From NCBI RefSeq assembly GCF_002116905.1, contig NZ_CP015118.1:5580001-5644000 (forward strand): a stretch of 64,000 nt of DNA, in the 5' to 3' direction. Shown here piece by piece: positions 8,584 through 16,735 of this stretch. The first letter of the stretch is position 1. Each line of letters opens with the position of its first letter. Under the pieces are notes generated by a model, which did no database searches, was not told where the DNA came from, and saw nothing but the letters and a program-made list of their open reading frames with translations. The position numbers and the translations under genes were made by a program. The DNA is from Piscinibacter gummiphilus. GTDB taxonomy: Bacteria; Pseudomonadota; Gammaproteobacteria; Burkholderiales; Burkholderiaceae_C.

Positions 8584-8855
8584 CTAGGGGCCTGGGCGGC
8601 AGAGAAAAGGGCTCGCGCCGGGGCGAGTCGCGGTGCCAGACGAGGCGCCGACGAGGCCGTGTGGCCAGCCACACAACGAGTCGGCAACGACGGATGGCAC
8701 CGCGAATCGCCCCGGCCCGGAGGGTTGGGCCTGAAAGGGTCCGCCGGCGTCGTTGCAAATGCTCACCGGGGATGACCCCGGTTCCGCTTTGCGCCTATCC
8801 GGCGGACCCTTTCAGGCCCAACGCGAGCCCTTTTCTCTGCCGCCCAGGCCCCTAG
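8584..8855. repeat. 272-bp element of nested inverted repeats
   Basis: The outer arms, 8584-8617 and 8822-8855, are perfect 34-bp inverted repeats that begin and end in CTAG. Inside lie two further hairpins. Hairpin A has 21-bp arms at 8618-8638 and 8695-8715 (one mismatch), with a 7-bp GTGTGGC/GCCACAC stem at 8659-8674 on the same axis. Hairpin B has perfect 24-bp arms at 8724-8747 and 8799-8822, with ACCGGGG/CCCCGGT at 8765-8782 near its centre. The folded form would be a three-way junction with a long stem and two arms. It carries no convincing gene and sits between divergent liuA and the metallo-hydrolase gene. It resembles a miniature inverted-repeat element, but no transposase or clear target duplication is visible. 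Confidence 0.9.
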
Positions 8856-8887
8856 AATGGTTCGATCAAAGTGTAGCCATCCAAGCC

Positions 8888-9958
8888 ATGAACGAACTCG
8901 AACGGCAACTGCAGTACCCCCAGGGAGAAACCCTCCCCGAACCCGGCCGGACGATCGAACTGGCCCCCGGCGTGCGCTGGGTTCGCATGGGCCTGCCCTT
9001 CGCGCTCGACCACATCAACCTGTGGCTGCTGCGCGACCGCCTCGACGGCCGCGAAGGCTGGACCATCGTCGACTGCGGCATCACGAACGCCGACACGCAG
9101 GCGAACTGGGAGAAGGTCTTCGAGACCGAACTCGACGGCCTGCCGGTGCTGCGCCTCGTGGTCACGCACATGCACCCGGACCACATCGGCCTCGCGCACT
9201 GGCTCACCGAGCGCTGGGGCACGCCCGACCATGAGTGCCGCCTGTGGATGAGCGCCACCGACTACACGAGCGCCTGCCTCGCGAGCCGCTCCACCACGGG
9301 CCACGGGGGCCCGGCCGCGGCCGCGTTCATGGCCAGCCACGGCCTGACCGATCCGGATGCCATCGAGAAGATCAAGGCCCGTTCGAACTACTACGGCTCG
9401 ATGGTGCCCCAGGTGCCCGCGAGCTACCGCCGCCTGCTGGACGGCAGCGAGATCACCATCGGCGGCCACGTGTGGCGCTGCATCGCGGGCTACGGCCATG
9501 CGCCGGAACACCTGTCGCTGCACAGCGAGACGCTCGGCGTGCTGATCTCGGGCGACATGCTGCTGCCGCGCATCTCGACGAACGTCAGCGTGAGCGACCT
9601 CGAACCCGAGGCCAACTCGCTGACGCTGTACCTGCAGTCCATCGACCGCTACCGCGCGCTGCCGGCCGACACGCTGGTGCTGCCGTCGCACGGCCGCCCG
9701 TTCAAGGGCATGCACACACGGGTCGACCAGTTGCACGCCCACCACGACGAACGCCTCGCCGACGTCATGACCGAGTGCGCGAAGGAACCCCAGACCGCCG
9801 CCAGCCTGCTGAAGGTGCTGTTCCGGCGGCCGCTCGACCTGCACCAGACCACGTTCGCGATGGGCGAGTCCATCGCCCACCTGAACGCGCTGTGGATCGA
9901 CGGGAAGCTCCGTCGCGAGCGGGGTGCCGACGGGGTGCTGCGCTTCTCCGTGGCCTGA
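8888..9958 (+). CDS. MBL-fold metallo-hydrolase
   Basis: 356 residues. The metal-binding motif THMHPDHIGL (HxHxDH) is present near residue 97, with later ligands in the YGHAPEHLSLH block, the SGDMLLPR aspartate and the LPSHGRPF histidine. This is a complete dinuclear metallo-beta-lactamase site. The C-terminal 90 residues form a helical extension seen in a Burkholderiales group of MBL proteins of unknown substrate; thioester, lactone or glutathione-thioester hydrolysis are possible. The ATG at 8888 follows the nested-repeat element by 32 bp, and transcription is divergent from liuA. Expression might therefore be affected by that element. Confidence 0.88.
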   Translation: MNELERQLQYPQGETLPEPGRTIELAPGVRWVRMGLPFALDHINLWLLRDRLDGREGWTIVDCGITNADTQANWEKVFETELDGLPVLRLVVTHMHPDHIGLAHWLTERWGTPDHECRLWMSATDYTSACLASRSTTGHGGPAAAAFMASHGLTDPDAIEKIKARSNYYGSMVPQVPASYRRLLDGSEITIGGHVWRCIAGYGHAPEHLSLHSETLGVLISGDMLLPRISTNVSVSDLEPEANSLTLYLQSIDRYRALPADTLVLPSHGRPFKGMHTRVDQLHAHHDERLADVMTECAKEPQTAASLLKVLFRRPLDLHQTTFAMGESIAHLNALWIDGKLRRERGADGVLRFSVA

Positions 9959-9988
9959 CCCGCGCGCCCGCGGGCGCCTCGGGCGAGT

Positions 9989-10004
9989 GATAATCGTTCG
10001 CAGT
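9989..10004. promoter_or_regulatory. Fur-like operator
   Basis: GATAATCGTTCGCAGT matches the usual proteobacterial Fur box GATAATGATTCTCATT at 12 of 16 positions. It lies about 100 bp before an ABC permease of the ferric-iron type. This is a by-eye match only. Confidence 0.35.
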
Positions 10005-10054
10005 GTCGCGGCGCCACTCCGGCGCCGGTGCCCGTCTTCCGGAGTCCCGTTCCC

Positions 10055-10105
10055 ATGACCGTTCCCTTCCGCCCCCTCGTCGACCCGTTCGGACTCGACC
10101 AGTGA
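10055..10105 (+). CDS. Possible 16-residue leader peptide before the iron permease
   Basis: An ATG frame encodes MTVPFRPLVDPFGLDQ and its TGA overlaps the GTG start of the permease (GTGA). It could be a small upstream coding frame that couples translation of the permease, or a chance frame in GC-rich DNA. No clear ribosome site precedes it. No similarity to a known leader is recognised. Confidence 0.25.
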   Translation: MTVPFRPLVDPFGLDQ

Positions 10106-11754
10106 GCAAGGGACCTCGCGCGGCCGGGCCGCTCTGGCGCACCGGCGCGCTGCTCGTGGCGCTGGGCGTGCTCGCCCCCGTCGCCACGCTGCTGTGGCTC
10201 GCCGCGGGCTCGGACATGGCCCACTGGGGGCACCTGTCGCAGCACGTGCTGCCGCGTGCCGCGCTGAACACCGCCGTGCTGCTCGCCGGCGTGGGCACCA
10301 TCGTGCTCCTCGTCGGCACCGGCTGCGCCTGGCTCGTGACCGCACACGACTTCCCCGGCCGCGGCGTGCTGAGCTGGGCGCTGCTGCTGCCGCTCGCGAT
10401 GCCGGCGTACATCGTCGCGTTCGCGTACCTCGACCTGCTGCACCCCATCGGCCCCGTGCAGGGCGCGATCCGCTGGATGCTGGGCATCGACAGCCCGCGC
10501 GACTTCCGCCTGCCCGACCTGCGCTCGATGCCCGGCGCGATCTTCGTGCTCGGCTTCGTGCTGTACCCCTACGTCTACCTCACCGCGCGGGCCATGTTCA
10601 TGACCCAGCCCGCCCACCTGATGGACGCCGCACGGTCGCTCGGCGAGACCCGCCTCGGCGCGTTCTTCCGCGTGGCGCTGCCCCTCGCCCGGCCGGCGCT
10701 GATGGTGGGCCTGAGCCTCGCGTTGCTGGAGGCGCTGAACGACATCGGCGCCTCCGAGTTCCTCGGCATCCAGACGCTCACGGTGACCATCTACACCACG
10801 TGGGTCGTGCGGTCCGACCTGGCCGGCGCCGCGCAGATCGCCTGCACCATGCTGCTCATCATCGTGGCGCTCGTCCTGCTCGAACGCCATGGCCGCAGCG
10901 GCCGCCGGTTCGCCTCGGTGCGGCGCATGCAGCCGATGCGGCCACGGCGGCTGCACGGACTGTCCGCCGTCGGCGCCACCCTCGCGGCCACGGTGCCGGT
11001 GCTCATCGGTTTCGTCGCCCCGGCCGCCTACCTCGTGTGGGAGACCGTGAAGCGGCTGCAGCAGGGCGGCGGCGTCTCGCACGGCCTGCTGCTCAGCATG
11101 GGCAACACGCTCGGGCTCGCGGCGGGGGTCACGGCCACCGCGGTCGTCGCGGCGCTGCTCGTCACCTGGGCCTCGCGCCACACCGGCGCGGCGGCCAACC
11201 GGGCGCGGTGGCAGGCGCGGGTCGCGAGCCTCGGGTACGCGCTGCCCGGCACCGTGCTGGCCCTCGGGCTGCTGACCCCGGCCCTGTCCTTCGACGCCTT
11301 CGTCGGCCAGGCACTCGGCCTGCAAGGGCTGCCGCTGCTCGGCGCGGGCGTGGTGCTGGTGGCGGCCTGCGCGATCCGCTTCCTCGCGATGCCGGTGGGC
11401 ACCCTCGAGTCCGGCCTCGCCCGCATCCCCGCCGCGCTCGAGCAGGCCGCGCGGCTGCTCGGCGAAACCGCCGCGGGCACGCTGCGCCGCGTGCACCTGC
11501 CGCTGCTGCGGCCCGCGCTGGCCGCCGGCGCGCTGCTCGTGTTCGTCGACGCGATGAAGGAGCTGCCCGCCACGCTGCTGCTGCGTCCGGCCAACTTCGA
11601 CACCCTCGCCACCTGGCTGTATGCCGAGGCCGCGCGGGGCACCTATGAAGAGGGCGCCATCGCGGCGCTGATCATCGTGCTCGCCGGCCTGCTGCCGGTC
11701 GTGCTGCTGGCCCGCGACCCGCTCGGCGCGGCCACCCCTGAAGGAAATCCATGA
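10102..11754 (+). CDS. Ferric-iron-type ABC transporter permease (fused two-domain)
   Basis: 550 residues with two fused permease domains, as in FbpB/SfuB. Each half carries an EAA-type cytoplasmic loop: DAARSLGETRLGAFFRVALP in the first and EQAARLLGETAAGTLRRVHL in the second. The ALNDIGASEFLGIQT segment is typical of the FbpB group. About twelve membrane spans are apparent. The GTG at 10102 was chosen because the hydrophobic first span starts soon after and the codon overlaps the short frame before it; a frame open from 10003 would add a poor basic N-terminus. The ATPase gene follows with a 4-bp overlap. No periplasmic binding protein gene is present, so substrate (ferric iron or another trivalent ion) is inferred. 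Confidence 0.87.
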   Translation: MSKGPRAAGPLWRTGALLVALGVLAPVATLLWLAAGSDMAHWGHLSQHVLPRAALNTAVLLAGVGTIVLLVGTGCAWLVTAHDFPGRGVLSWALLLPLAMPAYIVAFAYLDLLHPIGPVQGAIRWMLGIDSPRDFRLPDLRSMPGAIFVLGFVLYPYVYLTARAMFMTQPAHLMDAARSLGETRLGAFFRVALPLARPALMVGLSLALLEALNDIGASEFLGIQTLTVTIYTTWVVRSDLAGAAQIACTMLLIIVALVLLERHGRSGRRFASVRRMQPMRPRRLHGLSAVGATLAATVPVLIGFVAPAAYLVWETVKRLQQGGGVSHGLLLSMGNTLGLAAGVTATAVVAALLVTWASRHTGAAANRARWQARVASLGYALPGTVLALGLLTPALSFDAFVGQALGLQGLPLLGAGVVLVAACAIRFLAMPVGTLESGLARIPAALEQAARLLGETAAGTLRRVHLPLLRPALAAGALLVFVDAMKELPATLLLRPANFDTLATWLYAEAARGTYEEGAIAALIIVLAGLLPVVLLARDPLGAATPEGNP

Positions 11755-12434
11755 GCGTCCGGCTCGAACTCGACGACCTGTCCGTGGTGTACGACGGCGC
11801 GCGCGACGGCCACCCCGCGGTGGCGGGCGTGTCCCTGTCCCTCGAAGCGGGCCGCATCGGCTGCCTGCTCGGCCCCTCGGGCTGCGGCAAGACCACGGTG
11901 CTGAAGGCCATCGCGGGCTTCGAGCCGGTGCGCGCGGGCCAGGTGCGGCTGGGCGGCTCGGTGCTGTCGGCGCCCGGCGTCCACGTGCAGCCCGAGCGGC
12001 GGCGCGTGGGCATGATGTTCCAGGAGTACGCGCTGTTCCCGCACCTGTCGGCCGCGGAGAACGTGGCCTTCGGCCTGCGCCGCCGACCCGCGCCGGAGCG
12101 GCGCGCGCGCGTGGCCGAGCTGCTCGCGCTGGTGGACCTGGCCGACGCCGGCGAACGCTACCCGCACCAGCTGTCGGGCGGGCAGCAGCAGCGCATCGCG
12201 CTCGCGCGCGCGCTCGCGCCGGAGCCCGCGCTGCTGCTGCTCGACGAACCGTTCTCGAACCTGGACGGGGCCACGCGCGAGCGGTTGTCCGTCGAGGTGC
12301 GCGACATCCTGCACCGCGCCGGCCAGACGGCGATGCTCGTCACCCACCACCACTCGGAAGCCCGCACGCTCGCCGACGACATCGGCACGATGCACAACGG
12401 CCGGCTGACGGACTGGGCCGCCGCGCCGCGCTGA
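11751..12434 (+). CDS. ABC transporter ATP-binding protein, FbpC-like short form
   Basis: 227 residues with Walker A GPSGCGKTT, Q-loop MFQEYALFPHL, signature LSGGQQQRIALARAL, Walker B LLLLDEPF and the switch histidine in LVTHHHSEA. It energises the permease encoded just upstream (ATGA overlap). Canonical FbpC proteins run to about 350 residues because of a C-terminal regulatory OB-fold region. This protein stops right after the nucleotide-binding domain, so it lacks that region. The gene ends cleanly and no frameshift remnant follows, so it is a short form rather than a broken gene. Confidence 0.9.
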   Translation: MSVRLELDDLSVVYDGARDGHPAVAGVSLSLEAGRIGCLLGPSGCGKTTVLKAIAGFEPVRAGQVRLGGSVLSAPGVHVQPERRRVGMMFQEYALFPHLSAAENVAFGLRRRPAPERRARVAELLALVDLADAGERYPHQLSGGQQQRIALARALAPEPALLLLDEPFSNLDGATRERLSVEVRDILHRAGQTAMLVTHHHSEARTLADDIGTMHNGRLTDWAAAPR

Positions 12435-12440
12435 AGCCCG

Positions 12441-12845
12441 TCAGCTGCGAACCAGCTTCGACGCGTACAGCCGCAGCGTCTCGCCGAAGCGCCCGCACGA
12501 CCGGGCACTGACGTCCGGCGCGAACTCCCGGTCGTAGCGGCCCTTGAGCCGGTCGAACAGCGCGGCCGAGGTCTGGCGGGCCTCGTCGCGGCTGATCTTC
12601 AGCGCCTCGGCGGCATGGTCCTCGACGCGGCGCATCGAGGCCACGAACACCCCGGCGTTCTCCTGCTCCCAGGCGCGGAACGTGGCGCGGCCCGGGTAGC
12701 CGAGCTTCTCGCACAACTCGCCCTCCTGCGTCGCGAACGCGAAGTACATGACGTTGGCGGCGGCCTCGGTCTCGGTCATCGCGAACGCGGGCGTGCCGGC
12801 GATCAGCGCGGCGGCCAGCACCAGCGCGCGGGGCGGGAAATTCAT
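12441..12845 (-). CDS. Secreted protein of unknown function
   Basis: 134 residues. The first 22 form a good Sec signal peptide (hydrophobic LVLAAALIAG core, cleavage near AFA). The mature part is mostly helical and has two cysteines (ELCEKLGY and SARSCGRF) that could form a disulfide. No family is recognised. It is convergent with the iron ATPase gene, only 6 bp apart, and no terminator hairpin with a T-run is seen between them. The ATG at 12845 was preferred over an upstream extension because it gives a clean signal peptide. Confidence 0.75.
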   Translation of the reverse strand: MNFPPRALVLAAALIAGTPAFAMTETEAAANVMYFAFATQEGELCEKLGYPGRATFRAWEQENAGVFVASMRRVEDHAAEALKISRDEARQTSAALFDRLKGRYDREFAPDVSARSCGRFGETLRLYASKLVRS

Positions 12846-12886
12846 TCGACGGTCCTCGGGAGCGATGGGGCGCACTGTACGCGGAT

Positions 12887-13705
12887 TCAACGCGACTTCA
12901 GCGCCTCCCGCCGCGCCTCGGCCGCCGCCGCCGACTCGGGGTCGCCGAGCGCCCGGTGCAGCTGGACCAGTTCGGCGAACACGTGCGGATCCGGTTCGCC
13001 GGCCGCGTCGCCTTCGCGCGCGAGGCGCTGCTGCACGGCCAGGGCCTCGGCATGGTCGCCCATCGAACGCAGCGTCCACGCCACCATCCACCACGCGATG
13101 CGCGTGGCGCCGGGGTTCGCCTGCGCCTCGCGCAGCACCACCGCCTGCCGGAACTCGGCGAGGGCCTCGTCGAAGCGCCCCGACGCATGCAGCGCGAGAC
13201 CGATGTTGTTGCGCAGCGGTGCCTCCCAGCGGCGGGCATCCGGCTGCGTGCTGGCGGCGGCGACCGCCAGCGCCTCGCGGTTGCGGCGCAACTGGTCCGC
13301 CGGGGCCGTGTCGACCAGCGCCAGCATGTGCAGGGCATCGACCGCCAGCGCGTCGAGGGCGGACTCGCGCGCGAGCGTGGCCGCGACCTCGTAGTCGGCC
13401 CGGGCGAGGTCCCGGTCGGTCGGCGTGATCGCCTCACGCGGGTGGGCGGCCGACACACGGCACCGCCCGCGCTCCAGCGCATGCCGCACCCGCGCCTCGG
13501 GCCCGGCCCGCGCCACCGCGGGCGCCATCTCGTCGAGAAGGGCCAGGGCGCGCACGAAGTCGCGCCGCAGCCCGTGCGTGCGGGCCACCTGGGTGCGCAG
13601 GATCAGCTGGTCGTCGCCCACAGCCTCGCCCATGGCAGCGAGGAAACGCTGCTCGGAGACGGCGGGGCGGGCGAAGTCCCAGAGCGGAGCGAGGTCGAGG
13701 GCCAT
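12887..13705 (-). CDS. Tetratricopeptide-repeat protein
   Basis: 272 residues, almost wholly alpha-helical and Ala/Arg/Leu rich. Helix pairs fit TPR units, for example LRNNIGLALHASGRFDEALA, WWMVAWTLRSMGDHAEALAV and FAELVQLHRALGDPESAAAA. No signal peptide or catalytic motif is seen, so a cytosolic scaffold role is likely. It follows the SGNH hydrolase gene with a 9-bp gap on the same strand and is probably cotranscribed. Partner proteins are unknown. Confidence 0.8.
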   Translation of the reverse strand: MALDLAPLWDFARPAVSEQRFLAAMGEAVGDDQLILRTQVARTHGLRRDFVRALALLDEMAPAVARAGPEARVRHALERGRCRVSAAHPREAITPTDRDLARADYEVAATLARESALDALAVDALHMLALVDTAPADQLRRNREALAVAAASTQPDARRWEAPLRNNIGLALHASGRFDEALAEFRQAVVLREAQANPGATRIAWWMVAWTLRSMGDHAEALAVQQRLAREGDAAGEPDPHVFAELVQLHRALGDPESAAAAEARREALKSR

Positions 13706-13714
13706 GGCCGACCG

Positions 13715-14467
13715 TCAACCGCGCCGGGCGGGCGCCGAGGCCTGGACTTGCGCCCCGACCCTCAGCGCCGCGCGTTCCGCCACCACCACCGCCCACTGCG
13801 CATACTGCCCCGGCCCGGGGTGGTAGCCGTCGTGCGCGAACTGCTCGGGGCGCGCCGCCCACTGCAGCGGCAGGTACTCGTGGGTGGGCCGTGTGCGGGC
13901 CCAGGCGGCCAGCGCGGCGTCGTTGCGGAACGCGCATTGGCCGAGGTACCAGCGCAGCGGCTGCGGCACCTGCGGCAGCACGTGCATCGGCGGCACGCCG
14001 TTGACGATCACGACCCGTGCGCCGGTGCGCGCGACGAGGTGGTCCGACAGCGCGCGGTAGTCGGCGATGAACCGCCGGCCGAGGCGCTGCGCCGTGACGT
14101 CGTTGACCCCCAGGGCGATCACCACGACGTCGGCGGGCTCGAGGTTCGACGCGGCCGCGAGGGTCAGGGCCTCGCCGGTGTGGATGCCCGAGCGCGCGAC
14201 GAGCTGCCACCGCACCGGCCGGCCCGTGCGCGCCGCGAGGCGCTGTGCCACCGGCTGCGCCAGCGCCTGGTGCTGGTGCTCGACCCCGACGCCCGCGGCG
14301 GAGGAGTCGCCCACCACGAGCAGGCGCAACGCGTCACCCGCCTCGGGGTCGCCCTCGAGTCCCGCCCGCGGACCGGCCGCCTCCGGCAACCGCAGCGCCT
14401 TCAGGCGCGTGCGCCGCCCCTGCACGAGCAGCATCGGCCCGAGGGCCATCTTCCAGACACCCAGCAT
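13715..14467 (-). CDS. SGNH/GDSL-type esterase
   Basis: 250 residues. Block I is VVGDSSAAGVGV (nucleophile serine in GDSS), block III is ALGVNDVT (Asn), and block V is AHDGYHPGPGQYAQWA (Asp and His). The catalytic set is therefore complete. A hydrophobic, basic N-terminus (LGVWKMALGPMLLVQGRR) may be a membrane anchor rather than a cleaved signal. The family hydrolyses acyl or acetyl esters; substrate is unknown. It heads a small minus-strand group with the TPR gene. Confidence 0.87.
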   Translation of the reverse strand: MLGVWKMALGPMLLVQGRRTRLKALRLPEAAGPRAGLEGDPEAGDALRLLVVGDSSAAGVGVEHQHQALAQPVAQRLAARTGRPVRWQLVARSGIHTGEALTLAAASNLEPADVVVIALGVNDVTAQRLGRRFIADYRALSDHLVARTGARVVIVNGVPPMHVLPQVPQPLRWYLGQCAFRNDAALAAWARTRPTHEYLPLQWAARPEQFAHDGYHPGPGQYAQWAVVVAERAALRVGAQVQASAPARRG

Positions 14468-14491
14468 CGTCTCGTCCCTGTCTTGTCGTTG

Positions 14492-14698
14492 TCAGGGACG
14501 GTCTCGCGCCGCCCCCTGGTCACACTTGCGGCACGCGAGCACCCAGCCGAGTGCCGCGGACCGCCCTTCGGCGGTGATCACCCACGGCCGGAGCTGCCAG
14601 GGCGGATCGTGCCGCACATGCTGATTGTGACCGCAGGCCAGTTCGGCGACCCAGTGCCGTTCGTCGTCCTGGTGGAAGCCGGTGATGGGCTGGTCCAT
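14492..14698 (-). CDS. DUF3565 family small protein
   Basis: 68 residues starting MDQPITGFHQDDERHWVAEL, with CGHNQHVRHDPPW and LACRKCDQG. This is the conserved pattern of the DUF3565 family, in which the cysteine and histidine residues probably bind a metal. The function is unknown. It starts 2 bp after the stop of the small membrane protein gene, which suggests coupled expression. An upstream in-frame extension to 14824 was rejected because family members start at MDQPI. Confidence 0.85.
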   Translation of the reverse strand: MDQPITGFHQDDERHWVAELACGHNQHVRHDPPWQLRPWVITAEGRSAALGWVLACRKCDQGAARDRP

Positions 14699-14700
14699 CG

Positions 14701-14910
14701 TCAGCGCGTGAGCTGGCGGAACAGCGACCACGCGACCCGCGCGGCCTTCGTGGCGCCGAACAGCGCGATGGCCGCGATCACCGCGAAGAACACCACGGTG
14801 GCGGGCGCCGCGCCGGGCAGCCACACGAGGGCCGCGGCGGCACCCAGCGCGGCAACGGCCACCGACACGACGGCGGTCTTCAGCGTGACGGGGTCAATGG
14901 CCCGGGTCAT
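14701..14910 (-). CDS. Small two-span membrane protein
   Basis: 69 residues with two hydrophobic stretches (AVVSVAVAALGAAAALVWLP and ATVVFFAVIAAIALFG) and a basic C-terminus that predicts the positive-inside end. No family is recognised. Its ATG lies 17 bp inside the 3' end of the cupin gene and its stop is 2 bp before the DUF3565 gene, so three small genes form one unit. Confidence 0.65.
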   Translation of the reverse strand: MTRAIDPVTLKTAVVSVAVAALGAAAALVWLPGAAPATVVFFAVIAAIALFGATKAARVAWSLFRQLTR

Positions 14911-15304
14911 AGAGCGGCTTGCCCTTGTCGACCACGTGCACCGTGTAGAGCTTCAACGAGGTGTCGCCCACCACCGTGAAGCCACCGTGTTTCACGTCGC
15001 GCAGGTTCAGCAGCGAGCTGCCGGTGGCCAGCAGCATCGGGTCCTTGCCGGGCACCTGCACGCGGGCGCCCTGGACGATGTAGGCGGCCTCCAGGCCGTG
15101 GTGGAAGTGGAGGTCGATCTTCTCGCCCGGCTTGTACTCGGCGGTGGACGTGATGACCTCCATGCCGGGCGCGCCCGACAGGTCGGCGCGCTTGAGTTCG
15201 ACGCGCTGCGGCGAATCGGTGGTCTGCGCGACGAGGCCGGTGGCCACGCCGAGACCGAACAGCAGGACCGCGGCGGCGCCGCGCACGGCGTGGATCTTCT
15301 TCAT
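14894..15304 (-). CDS. Secreted cupin-domain protein
   Basis: 136 residues. A signal peptide covers about the first 26 residues (MKKIHAVRGAAAVLLFGLGV, cleavage near VAQ). The mature part is one cupin barrel: motif 1 is PGEKIDLHFHHGLEAAYIVQ with the HxHxxxE-type metal ligands, and motif 2 is NLRDVKHGGFTVVGD with a histidine. The protein is probably periplasmic and metal-binding. The activity is unknown, since such small cupins include enzymes and sensors. It is the first gene of the minus-strand group 14492-15304. Confidence 0.82.
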   Translation of the reverse strand: MKKIHAVRGAAAVLLFGLGVATGLVAQTTDSPQRVELKRADLSGAPGMEVITSTAEYKPGEKIDLHFHHGLEAAYIVQGARVQVPGKDPMLLATGSSLLNLRDVKHGGFTVVGDTSLKLYTVHVVDKGKPLYDPGH

Positions 15305-15365
15305 GAACTCCTCCCGGTGTGATGGCACCGCGCAGTGTGCGTGCCGCGCGCCACCGGGGTCAAGG

Positions 15366-15626
15366 TCAGGCGCCGCGCACGTGGACGTAGCCGAACGCGC
15401 CCACCGACACCACGCGGCCGTCGACCGTGGTGTACGACAGCACGCCGAGCGGGTGGTACGTGGACACGAACGCGGTGAGCGCACCGATGCCCAGGGCCCC
15501 GGCGAGGGGACTGCGTTCGGCGATGGCCTGCCGCACTTTCGCGCGGTGGCGTTCCGGCGACGGATTGGTCGCGAAGGCGACCACGGCGAGGAGGGCGAGT
15601 GCGGCAACGATCCGGATCTTCTGCAT
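15366..15626 (-). CDS. Small exported or membrane-anchored protein of unknown function
   Basis: 86 residues. An N-terminal hydrophobic stretch (IVAALALLAVVAFA) is followed by NPSPERHRAKVRQAIAERSP and a conserved-looking end, YTTVDGRVVSVGAFGYVHV. No family is assigned with confidence; similar short NPS...ERSPLAG proteins are common in proteobacteria and uncharacterised. The ATG at 15626 is preferred over the longer frame from 15692. It lies 61 bp before the cupin gene and may share its transcript. Confidence 0.65.
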   Translation of the reverse strand: MQKIRIVAALALLAVVAFATNPSPERHRAKVRQAIAERSPLAGALGIGALTAFVSTYHPLGVLSYTTVDGRVVSVGAFGYVHVRGA

Positions 15627-15757
15627 CGGGGGATTCTGCACCGGCCGCCTCCGGCGATCTGCACCAAAGTGCCATAGACACCCCCCGGGCAACTGCGGGA
15701 TAACTCGCTGGCGCCGGCGAGCCTCGTCGGCCGGCGCGCCGAACCAGGGAGAAGACG

Positions 15758-16720
15758 ATGCCAGCGTGGAACCGGACCTGCCGTGTCATGACAACCCTCG
15801 TGGCCACCCTGGCGTGCGGCACCGCGGCCCAGGCCACCGAGGGTGCCCTCGGCCGCCCGGTGACCGGCACCAGCGTGACCCCGAACGCCGGCATCGTGCC
15901 GCCCTCGCCGATCTTCGCGGTGAACCTCGGGCAGATCTACCTCGACGGCGACCTCAAGGGATCGCGCCCGGCGCCCATCGCGGGCAGCGTGTCGGCCGGC
16001 ATCGACGCGAAGGTGTCGTTCACGCTCGCGACCTTCATGAAGGTGTGGGACACCCACACCGGTCCGTGGAACTTCGCGTCGTCGATCACGCTGCCGTTCC
16101 TCTACACGAAGGTGAAGGCCTCGTTCGCGGCCGGCCCGCTGGCGGGCAGCCAGGAGGACTCGGCCTCGGGCCTGTTCGACCTGTACTTCACGCCGCTGAT
16201 CGCGGGCTTCCACATCTCGAAGACCGAACACCTCGCGCTCAGCGTCAACATCTGGGCGCCCACGGGCAAGTACGACCCGTCGCAGCTCGCCAACACCAGC
16301 CTGAACAACTGGACCTACATCCCGCAGGTGGCCTACACCGCCATCCTGCCGCAGCATTCGCTGCAGTTCGACGTGACGGCGGGCATGCAGTTCTACACGC
16401 GGAACGAGGACACGGACTACAAGAACGCGCCGCTCTTCACGCTCGACGCGATGGTGCTGCGGCGCTTCCGCGACGGCCTGTCCGCCGGCCTGGTCGTCGG
16501 CACCACGCAGCAGATCGGCCACGACAGCGGCCCCACGGCCGACCGCCTCGGCGGCTTCCGCGGCTGGGACGTGGCGCTCGGCCCGATCGTCACGTACGAC
16601 GCGAAGGTGAGCGGCGGCACGCCGCTGTCGCTGTCGCTGCGCTGGGTCCCCACGATCAGCAGCCGCAACCGGATCGACAGCACCGCCACCGTGATGGGCA
16701 CCGCCACGCTGGTGTTCTGA
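15758..16720 (+). CDS. Outer-membrane channel-like protein (phenol MetA-type family)
   Basis: 320 residues with an N-terminal signal peptide ending near AQA. The rest is rich in alternating aromatic and polar residues typical of a beta-barrel, for example FTPLIAGFHISKTEHLALSV and NIWAPTGKYDPSQLANTSLN, and ends in VMGTATLVF with a terminal Phe, as outer-membrane barrels do. The sequence resembles transporter-like proteins annotated as phenol MetA degradation or SphA-type porins, often linked to uptake of aromatic or hydrophobic compounds. Substrate is unknown. It is the first gene of a four-gene plus-strand operon. Confidence 0.78.
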   Translation: MPAWNRTCRVMTTLVATLACGTAAQATEGALGRPVTGTSVTPNAGIVPPSPIFAVNLGQIYLDGDLKGSRPAPIAGSVSAGIDAKVSFTLATFMKVWDTHTGPWNFASSITLPFLYTKVKASFAAGPLAGSQEDSASGLFDLYFTPLIAGFHISKTEHLALSVNIWAPTGKYDPSQLANTSLNNWTYIPQVAYTAILPQHSLQFDVTAGMQFYTRNEDTDYKNAPLFTLDAMVLRRFRDGLSAGLVVGTTQQIGHDSGPTADRLGGFRGWDVALGPIVTYDAKVSGGTPLSLSLRWVPTISSRNRIDSTATVMGTATLVF

Positions 16721-16735
16721 CCCGAGGGCCCTGCG

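Noticed and set aside
8584..8855. Short open frames inside the nested-repeat element
   Set aside because: They share the same residues only because the arms are identical, have no ribosome site, and run into the repeats.
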